This document shows, in pieces, positions 1 through 5,256 of a stretch of 6,203 bases of DNA. A program made the translations under genes and the position numbers. Under the pieces are notes generated by a model. The model searched no databases. It saw nothing but the letters and a program-made list of their open reading frames with translations, and was not told where the DNA came from. Source of the stretch: Caldifarciminota bacterium (GTDB taxonomy: Bacteria; Hydrothermota; Tepidihabitantia; Tepidihabitantales; Tepidihabitantaceae); assembly GCA_016935775.1 (NCBI GenBank), contig JAFGQF010000229.1, forward strand, positions 1-6,203, in the 5' to 3' direction. The first letter of the stretch is position 1. Every line of letters begins with the position of its first letter.

Positions 1-319
1 CGAGCGTGCCCGGGCAGTAGCCGAGCGTCGCGAAACCGAGCCCGAACAAGAGCCCGCCGATGATGACGCTGCCCGGCGAGCCCGGCTTCGGGCGCAGCCG
101 GGCCAGCTTCAGGCTGCGGAGCGCGTGGATGCCGAGCATCCCGACCACCACCGCCGAGAGCATGATCTTCAGCACCGTGTGGTCGCGCAGCAGCAACTGG
201 CCGACGATGACGTCATAGTCGGTCACCCCGCCCTTGTGCAGCAGGAAGCCGAAGACGACCCCGAACAGGAATCCGAGCAGGAGTTGGAGTCCGCGCCGGC
301 CGTGCAACCGTTCGAGCAT
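1..319 (-). CDS. YeeE/YedE family sulfur-transport half-protein (second half), N-terminal part; gene runs off the window
   Basis: The visible 106 residues start at ATG (319-317) and have no stop before the window edge, so the C-terminus is missing. Residues 10-29 form a hydrophobic helix (LQLLLGFLFGVVFGFLL), residues 48-65 a second, and residues 85-100 a glycine-rich third. This third helix runs into a G-Y-C-P-G-T motif at 100-105, with Cys102. That motif is a hallmark of the YeeE/YedE family, whose studied members import thiosulfate across the inner membrane using conserved cysteines. The start codon shares one base with the stop of the preceding gene (TGATG), which indicates translational coupling. 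The two halves probably assemble as the two parts of one transporter, as in the PmpA/PmpB arrangement. The substrate (thiosulfate, sulfite or another sulfur species) is inferred from family and context. There is no clear Shine-Dalgarno; only a G-rich run lies upstream. Confidence 0.88.
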   Translation of the reverse strand, partial: MLERLHGRRGLQLLLGFLFGVVFGFLLHKGGVTDYDVIVGQLLLRDHTVLKIMLSAVVVGMLGIHALRSLKLARLRPKPGSPGSVIIGGLLFGLGFATLGYCPGTL

Positions 320-846
320 CAGCCGCCCCCGATGAGCCGGAACAGTACCAGCGCGGCCGCGATGCCGCCGGCGAAGAAGCAGATTGCCGCGAGCCAGGAA
401 CTGACCGCGAGCTGGAGCGTGCCGCTGATGCCGTGCCCGCTGGTGCAGCCGCCCGCCCAGCGCGCGCCCGCGCCCATCAGGATGCCGCCGCCGAACGCGA
501 CCGCGAGCCGCGCCGCCGCGCCGTCGCCGAAGGTCGCGGCCCAGAGCGCCGGCACCCACTGCAGCCGGAAATCGCCACCCGCGAGCGCGGCCAGCAGCGC
601 GCCGGCGACCACGCCCGCGACCAGCGTCCACTCCCAGTCAACGACTGGCGGGAACTTGCGGAAGTAGGGACGCTCTTCGGCCCGGCGGCCGCGGACCAGC
701 CGCTCGAGCATCCCGGCGGTGCGGGCGAAGGCGGTCGAACAGCCCAGCGCCTTGTCGGAGAGCAGGAATGTCAGCCAGCTCAGCACGCCGATTGCAGCGC
801 CGACAACGTAGGGGGACCAGCGTTCGGCCGCCAGCCAGCCCGGCAT
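319..846 (-). CDS. YeeE/YedE family sulfur-transport half-protein (first half), inner-membrane
   Basis: This is a 175-residue membrane protein with hydrophobic segments near residues 12-30, 73-90, 112-130 and 145-170. Two family-type cysteines are visible. Cys36 lies in an L-G-C-S-T-A-F motif, and Cys134 lies in G-G-C-T-S-G-H-G-I-S-G, the signature loop of YeeE/YedE (sulf_transp) proteins. The length is about half that of fused YeeE, and the following gene supplies the second half. I chose the ATG at 846-844, which overlaps the stop of the dioxygenase gene by one base (TGATG), over a TTG one codon upstream. The weak GGGGA just before it is a poor ribosome site, so translation probably depends on coupling. 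By family and neighbourhood it should move thiosulfate or a related sulfur compound that the adjacent persulfide dioxygenase-rhodanese makes or uses. The direction of transport cannot be told from sequence. Confidence 0.9.
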   Translation of the reverse strand: MPGWLAAERWSPYVVGAAIGVLSWLTFLLSDKALGCSTAFARTAGMLERLVRGRRAEERPYFRKFPPVVDWEWTLVAGVVAGALLAALAGGDFRLQWVPALWAATFGDGAAARLAVAFGGGILMGAGARWAGGCTSGHGISGTLQLAVSSWLAAICFFAGGIAAALVLFRLIGGG

Positions 847-2294
847 CAATCCCCGGCTTCGGGACCGACCATCGCGTCCGCCCGGCCCAAGAAGTGCGAG
901 CCGTGCGGCACAAAGCAGACCGGGCAGCGCGGCGCGTGGCCCGAGGCGCTGTACCCGGTCATCCCGCCGGCGAGGTTCAGCACCCGGCGAAACCCGTGTT
1001 GGCGCAGGATGCCGGCCGCCAGGCTCGAGCGCTGGCCGGTGCTGCAGGCGACCATCGTCCTGACAGCGGGGTCGAGCTCGCGCCAGCGCTCGCGCAGGTC
1101 CGGGGCCGGGATGCTCTTCGCGCCCTCGATGTGACCGGCCGCGAACTCGAGCGGCGACCGCACGTCCACCACCGCGACCCGCTCGCTGCCGTGCAGCAGC
1201 TCGAACGCCTCGGTCGCCGAAAGCTGGGGCACGTGGCCGGCGGGCAGCCCGTCGGCCGACCAGCCGGTCATCCCGCCCTCGAGCCGACCCTCGACCCGGT
1301 CCAGCCCGACCCGGCGCAGCCAGGTCGCGGCCCGTTCCGCCTGCGCGGCGTCATCGGCAACCAGCAGCAACGGGCGGTCCGGCGGCAGCACCCAACCGGC
1401 GAAAGTCGGCAGGTTGCTGGTTTCCGGGATGTTCCACGAACCCGGCACGTGCTGGCCGCCGAACGCATCGTAGGAACGAACGTCGAGCACGGTGGCGTCG
1501 CCTGATGACCGCTGTCGGAACTCGGCCGGGCCCAGCGGCCCGGGCTGCGGCAGGTCCGCGACCAGCGCCGGCCCGTCGCGGTTGATGTCCGAGCAGCGCC
1601 GGAAGTGGTCGGGCGCGGGCGGCATCCTGGTGGTCAGCGACCGGACGAACTCGTCCCGGTCGGCGCTGCCGAGCGCCCGGTTGTTGCGCCGCTCGTAGCC
1701 GATGGTGCTCGTCCACTTGGCGCCCATCGCCCGGCCGCAGAGCGAGCCCGCGCCGTGCGCGGGCCAGACCTCGCAGGAATCGGGCAGCTTGAGCAGCTTG
1801 TCGTGCAGGCTCGAGTACAGCGCGGTCGCCAGGTCCCGTGCGCGGCCGGGAAACAGGTCGGGCCGGCCGACGTCGCCGACGAACAGCGTGTCGCCGCAGA
1901 ATACCCCGACCGGGTCCGCGCCGCGCGCCCGGTCGTGCACCACGTAGCTCACGTGTTCGGGCGTGTGGCCCGGCGTTTCCAGCACCCGGATTTCGAGGTC
2001 CTCGAGCTCGAGCCGGTCGCCCTCGCCGACCGCGCGGTGCGGGAACCGGCACCCGCCCGCCCGGGGCGCGACGATTTCGGCGCCGGTGGCGGCCGCCAGG
2101 TCGCGGTGGCCGGAGACGAAGTCGGCGTGGAGGTGGGTTTCGAGTATCAGCCGGATGCGGAACCCGCGTTGCCGCGCCCATTCGAGGTAGACCTCGACGT
2201 CGCGCCGCGGGTCCACCACCGCGCACTCGCGGGTGCCGACCAGGATGTAGGAACTGTGGGCGATCTTCTCGACGAAGAAATGCTGAATGAGCAT
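846..2294 (-). CDS. CstB-like persulfide dioxygenase-rhodanese fusion (MBL fold, pseudo-rhodanese, rhodanese)
   Basis: This is a 482-residue cytosolic enzyme with three domains. Residues 1-245 are an ETHE1-type metallo-beta-lactamase fold with T-H-L-H-A-D-F-V-S-G-H (53-63), T-P-G-H (107-110), C-G-D-T-L (133-137), V-G-R-P-D-type residues (142-146) and P-A-H-G-A-G-S-L-C-G (178-187). By alignment to ETHE1, His54, His110 and Asp135 should bind the non-haem iron. Residues 258-355 are a rhodanese fold with no active-site Cys. Residues 358-452 are a second rhodanese with an intact C-S-T-G-Q-R loop and catalytic Cys417. This order matches Staphylococcus CstB (about 444 residues), which oxidises low-molecular-weight persulfides and yields thiosulfate. 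A 30-residue tail adds a C-P-V-C motif at 457-460. The ATG at 2294 begins the recognisable fold; reading the frame further upstream only overlaps the mscS gene. The start lies 17 bases after the mscS stop, without a Shine-Dalgarno. Two YeeE/YedE genes follow with a one-base overlap. Confidence 0.95.
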   Translation of the reverse strand: MLIQHFFVEKIAHSSYILVGTRECAVVDPRRDVEVYLEWARQRGFRIRLILETHLHADFVSGHRDLAAATGAEIVAPRAGGCRFPHRAVGEGDRLELEDLEIRVLETPGHTPEHVSYVVHDRARGADPVGVFCGDTLFVGDVGRPDLFPGRARDLATALYSSLHDKLLKLPDSCEVWPAHGAGSLCGRAMGAKWTSTIGYERRNNRALGSADRDEFVRSLTTRMPPAPDHFRRCSDINRDGPALVADLPQPGPLGPAEFRQRSSGDATVLDVRSYDAFGGQHVPGSWNIPETSNLPTFAGWVLPPDRPLLLVADDAAQAERAATWLRRVGLDRVEGRLEGGMTGWSADGLPAGHVPQLSATEAFELLHGSERVAVVDVRSPLEFAAGHIEGAKSIPAPDLRERWRELDPAVRTMVACSTGQRSSLAAGILRQHGFRRVLNLAGGMTGYSASGHAPRCPVCFVPHGSHFLGRADAMVGPEAGD

Positions 2295-2311
2295 CGGTTG
2301 CGCCGGCCGGC

Positions 2312-3397
2312 CTACTTGTCGGGCCGAACGATACGCTGCAGCTTCTCGGCGGCCGCTTCCGCCAGGTTGAAGGTCTGCTGCGGGTAAGGAATCACGATGC
2401 CTTCCTTGCGGTAGCGGGCGTAAAGAGCCTTGATGAACTCGTGCTTGACCGCGTAGCCGGCGACAAAATCCCTGGCCCGCAGGATGACCGTGAAGTTGAT
2501 GCTCGAGGAGTCGAACGTGTGAAAGCGGATGAACGGCTCGTGCTCCGGCACCGCGCCCTCGACCGTCTGCTGGATGTGCCGGGCCACCTCGACCGTCACC
2601 CGCTCGACCTGCTCGAGGTCCGAGTCGTAGTGGACCCCGACCTGGATAAGCAGCGACACCGCCGGGTCGGGCAGCGAGGTGTTGTGAATCCGGCTCTGGA
2701 CCAGCTTGTCGTTGGGGACGATGACGAAGATGTTGGGCAGCATCCGGATGGTGGTATGGCGCAGGCTCACCCGCTCGATGTAGCCTTCCTCGCCCGACTC
2801 CAGCTTGATGAAGTCGCCGACGTTCAGCTCCTTGTCCGTCAGGATGAACAACCCGGCGAAGAAGTTCGCCAGCGGTGCCTGCAGCGCGAGGCCCACCGCC
2901 AGCGAGGCGACACCGAGCGAGGCGATCAACGGCGTTATCGAGATGCCCAGCGTGCCGAGTATCACCAGCAGCGCCAGCGAGAAGACCACCACGTGGGTCA
3001 GCGACTTGACGATGCCCTGCGACACCTGGGCCGACCCGGTGTGGTCTGCCAGCCGGTGGAGCAGCATCACGACAACCCGGTCGAGCACGACGAACCCGAG
3101 CAGGATCAGCAGGACCTTGACGACCGTGCCGAACGGGCCGTCCACCGCGGCGGGCAACGGCACCACTCGTTGGAACAGCAGCAGCCCGACAACCAGGATG
3201 GTCATCATCACCGGCAGAACCAGCGCCTTGCCCAGCTTGCTCACCAGCGGCCGCTCCGAGCGCCGCATCCGCCGCAGCACCAGCCATTGCACCAGCCAGA
3301 AGACCCCGACGAAGACCAGGAACAGGACCGCGCCGTATATCCAGGGACTGATGGCCAGTTGGCCGACGTGCAGCAGCCCGCTCGCGTCAACTCTCAT
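2312..3397 (-). CDS. mscS: MscS-type small-conductance mechanosensitive channel
   Basis: This 361-residue inner-membrane channel opens under membrane tension and releases solutes on hypo-osmotic shock. Hydrophobic helices lie near residues 19-41, 58-76, 91-113 and 133-152, and the pore-lining helix at about 157-186. The pore helix aligns without gaps to E. coli MscS: L166-A-V-G-L170 matches the Leu105/Leu109 pore seal, and N178 and G182 match Asn117 and Gly121. The beta domain follows, with V-G-D-F-I-K-L (193-199) and I-V-P-N-D-K-L (226-232). The C-terminal domain includes V-H-Y-D-S-D (255-260), S-S-S-I-N-F (297-302) and I-P-Y-P-Q (336-340). It has five helices instead of the three of E. coli MscS. 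The ATG at 3397 is the only sensible start, since an in-frame TGA lies three codons upstream. It is preceded by a promoter candidate and probably shares its transcript with the sulfur genes that follow. The residue matching Gly113 is Ala174, followed by Pro175. Confidence 0.95.
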   Translation of the reverse strand: MRVDASGLLHVGQLAISPWIYGAVLFLVFVGVFWLVQWLVLRRMRRSERPLVSKLGKALVLPVMMTILVVGLLLFQRVVPLPAAVDGPFGTVVKVLLILLGFVVLDRVVVMLLHRLADHTGSAQVSQGIVKSLTHVVVFSLALLVILGTLGISITPLIASLGVASLAVGLALQAPLANFFAGLFILTDKELNVGDFIKLESGEEGYIERVSLRHTTIRMLPNIFVIVPNDKLVQSRIHNTSLPDPAVSLLIQVGVHYDSDLEQVERVTVEVARHIQQTVEGAVPEHEPFIRFHTFDSSSINFTVILRARDFVAGYAVKHEFIKALYARYRKEGIVIPYPQQTFNLAEAAAEKLQRIVRPDK

Positions 3398-3434
3398 CGG
3401 CTGTCAGGTTAGAACAGGTTGGCGCGGGTGTCAA
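3398..3434 (-). promoter_or_regulatory. Candidate sigma70-type promoter for mscS, giving a nearly leaderless mRNA
   Basis: Read on the minus strand, the gap between the trkH stop and the mscS ATG holds a perfect TTGACA (3434-3429). It is followed after exactly 17 bases by TAACCT (3411-3406), which matches the -10 consensus at three of six positions, including the key TA at the start and the final T. Only eight bases separate this -10 from the ATG, so transcription would start at or within a couple of bases of the start codon. There is no Shine-Dalgarno in the gap, which fits a leaderless message. The -10 is weak, and a chance TTGACA in a GC-rich gap cannot be excluded. Confidence 0.5.
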
Positions 3435-3441
3435 ACCCCGG

Positions 3442-5190
3442 CTAGCCGACCATCACCTCGGCCGCCGGGTACTCCATCGCCAGCCGGGTCGTGCGCGAGC
3501 GCATCGCCAGCGCAAGGGTGAGCGGCCCGAGCCGGCCGACGTACATCAGCAGGACTACCAGCAGCTTGCCGCCGACGGTCAGCGCGCCGGTTATCCCGGT
3601 GGAAAGCCCGACCGTGCCGAACGCCGACACCGTCTCGAAGAGCAGGTCCGGGAACGGGTGGCTCTCGACGGCCAGCAGCAGCGCGAAGAAAAGCACGACA
3701 ATGCCGGCCGCGATGACGAATATCGCCGTCGCCCGGTAGACGACGTCGCGCGGCACGGTCCGCCGTTTCACCTCGACTTCGTCCCGGCCCCGGATGCGCG
3801 CCCGGACAGCCAGCAGCAGCACCGCGAGGGTGGTCGTCTTGATGCCGCCGCCGGTGCTGCCCGGCGAAGCGCCGATGAACATCAGCGCAACCCAGAGAAA
3901 CAGCGTCACCGGCTTCAAGGCCGAGAACGGCACGGTGTTGAACCCGGCGGTGCGCGGCGTCACGGCCTGGAAAAGCGCCGCCAGCATCTTCGGCCCGAGC
4001 CGCAGGTGGGCCAGCGCGCCGTCGTGCTCGAAGAAGAAGAACACCAGGGCCCCGAAAACGACCAGCAGCCCTGAGGTCCAGAGCACCAGCCGCGAGTGGA
4101 CCGTCAGCCGGCGCAGCGCGAACGCCGGTCCGCGCCGGAGCGTGTTCCGGTTAAGCAGTTCGTGGACCACGACGAACCCCAGCCCGCCGGCAACAATCAG
4201 CCCGATGATGACGAGGTTGACCGCCGGGTCGCCGGCGTAGTTCTCGAGCGAGTTCGAAAAGACCGAGAACCCGGCGTTGCAGAACGCCGACACCGAGTGG
4301 AACCCGGCGCAGTACAGCGCCTCGAGCGGATGCGTGAAATCGGGCAGGAACCGGGCAAAGAGCAAGGCCGCGCCCGCGACCTCGGCCAGCAGCGTGAACC
4401 CGATGATGTAGCGCAGGGTCCGGACGATGTCCACGTCGCCCACCTGCTCGACAATGTCGGCCACCATCCGGCGGCGCGCCAGGCCGACCCGCCGGGTGAA
4501 GACCGCGGCCAGCCCGGCCGAAAAGGTCATTATCCCGATGCCGCCGAGCTGGATCAGCCCGAGGATGACCAGTTGCCCGAAGCGCGAGAAGAAGACCGGC
4601 GTGTCGCGGACAATCAGCCCGGTCACGCAGACCGCCGACGTCGAGGTGAAGAACGCATCGATGAACGGCGCGCCCCGGCCGCAGGCGGTCGCCGAGGGAA
4701 AGGTCAGCAGCAACGTGCCCGCGGCGATCAACCCCACGAAACTCAGGGCGAGCATCGTGACCGGCTGCAGCCTGAGCCGGTTTATCAGCCCGGCGAACCG
4801 GCGCGTGCGGGTGAACGCCTGGCCGACGATCACCAGCTGGCGGACGATTATGAACGGCGTGCCCGACCGGTGCATCAGCAGCGAGACTATCACCGGTACG
4901 AACACCGCCAGGTCCAGCCAGCGTTGCCGGAAGTGCTGCCGGCGGGACCGGGCAAAGACGTAGCCGACCACGATGTCGACCGCGAACAGTCCCAGTATCA
5001 GGTAGTCGAGGATGCTCACCAGCCAGCGCAGCGCCGGCGGCAAGCCGAGCCGGTACCCGGACTCGATGACGAGCGTCACCAGCGATACCAGCACCGCGGC
5101 CGTCACCGCCCAGCGGAACGCCTCGACCCAAGCCGGCTCGCGCCGCGCCCGGCGCAACACCCGGATGCGACGGAACAGGTTGAACTTCAC
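3442..5190 (-). CDS. trkH: TrkH/KtrB-family potassium transporter with a voltage-sensor-like N-terminal extension
   Basis: This 582-residue membrane protein is a K+ uptake translocation subunit. Its core (about 144-582) has the four M1-P-M2 repeats of the family. Filter-region glycines lie in C-V-T-G-L (188-192), S-A-F-C-N-A-G-F (301-308), T-P-R-T-A-G-F-N (411-418) and S-A-F-G-T-V-G-L-S (522-530). The loop G-S-T-G-G-G-I-K-T (444-452) and the C-terminal E-V-M-V-G are also typical. The first 143 residues are an addition absent from plain KtrB (about 450 residues). They hold four predicted helices (about 25-43, 56-80, 90-107, 112-131) arranged like S1-S4 of a voltage sensor. The only workable start is GTG at 5190, because an in-frame TGA lies 10 codons upstream and no other start follows it closely. 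No Shine-Dalgarno is seen. The soluble NAD/ATP-binding TrkA/KtrA partner is not in the window. Adjacent mscS suggests a shared osmotic role, although only order and strand support this. Confidence 0.95.
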   Translation of the reverse strand: MKFNLFRRIRVLRRARREPAWVEAFRWAVTAAVLVSLVTLVIESGYRLGLPPALRWLVSILDYLILGLFAVDIVVGYVFARSRRQHFRQRWLDLAVFVPVIVSLLMHRSGTPFIIVRQLVIVGQAFTRTRRFAGLINRLRLQPVTMLALSFVGLIAAGTLLLTFPSATACGRGAPFIDAFFTSTSAVCVTGLIVRDTPVFFSRFGQLVILGLIQLGGIGIMTFSAGLAAVFTRRVGLARRRMVADIVEQVGDVDIVRTLRYIIGFTLLAEVAGAALLFARFLPDFTHPLEALYCAGFHSVSAFCNAGFSVFSNSLENYAGDPAVNLVIIGLIVAGGLGFVVVHELLNRNTLRRGPAFALRRLTVHSRLVLWTSGLLVVFGALVFFFFEHDGALAHLRLGPKMLAALFQAVTPRTAGFNTVPFSALKPVTLFLWVALMFIGASPGSTGGGIKTTTLAVLLLAVRARIRGRDEVEVKRRTVPRDVVYRATAIFVIAAGIVVLFFALLLAVESHPFPDLLFETVSAFGTVGLSTGITGALTVGGKLLVVLLMYVGRLGPLTLALAMRSRTTRLAMEYPAAEVMVG

Positions 5191-5205
5191 CGGCTCGCGC
5201 CCGGT

Positions 5206-5214
5206 AGGATATCA
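5206..5214 (-). promoter_or_regulatory. Possible extended -10 element upstream of trkH
   Basis: On the minus strand the sequence TGATATCCT fits the extended -10 pattern TG-N-TATnnT and ends 15 bases before the GTG start. The expected start point would leave a leader of about eight bases. I see no -35-like hexamer at the right distance, which extended -10 promoters can tolerate. The evidence is a short match only. Confidence 0.25.
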
Positions 5215-5226
5215 GGGTTTGCCATC

Positions 5227-5244
5227 AGCCGGGATTGGCCGGCT
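5227..5244 (-). terminator. Short perfect hairpin between the beta-helix gene and trkH, possible weak terminator
   Basis: A perfect 6-base inverted repeat (AGCCGG / CCGGCT) with a 6-base loop lies 12 bases past the stop of the beta-helix gene. It could end that transcript or slow decay of the mRNA. No T-rich tract follows on the minus strand, so it is not a canonical intrinsic terminator. Short GC palindromes are also frequent by chance in DNA of this composition. Confidence 0.25.
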
Positions 5245-5256
5245 TCGGCAACCGGC

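Noticed and set aside
125..1134. Plus-strand open frames opposite the two YeeE/YedE genes
   Set aside because: Pro/Ala/Arg-rich translations without motifs; they arise from the scarcity of stop codons in GC-rich DNA.
2302..2311. Ten-base palindrome GCCGGCCGGC between mscS and the dioxygenase gene
   Set aside because: It has no loop to form a useful hairpin and no T-tract, and GC palindromes of this size are common in this composition.
1605..2387. Plus-strand open frame opposite the dioxygenase gene
   Set aside because: Arg/Ala/Val/Pro-rich antisense of a gene with clear catalytic motifs, with no domain of its own.
2295..3287. Extension of the dioxygenase-rhodanese reading frame upstream of 2294 to give a product of more than 800 residues
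   Set aside because: The upstream part lies wholly inside mscS in another frame, is rich in Arg, Ala, Gly and Pro and has no domain. The MBL fold starts exactly at the ATG at 2294.
2441..3412. Long open frame on the plus strand opposite mscS
   Set aside because: Its product is rich in Gln, Asp, His and Arg with no recognisable fold, as expected from the antisense of a GC-rich membrane-protein gene; mscS on the other strand is certain.
3439..3448. Ten-base palindrome CGGCTAGCCG across the trkH stop codon
   Set aside because: Half of it is fixed by coding sequence, and it has no loop, no spacing partner and no second copy nearby.
4151..5131. Second minus-strand frame inside trkH
   Set aside because: Frame-shifted shadow of the TrkH gene; Arg/Gly/Ala-rich and lacking the membrane pattern that the true frame shows.
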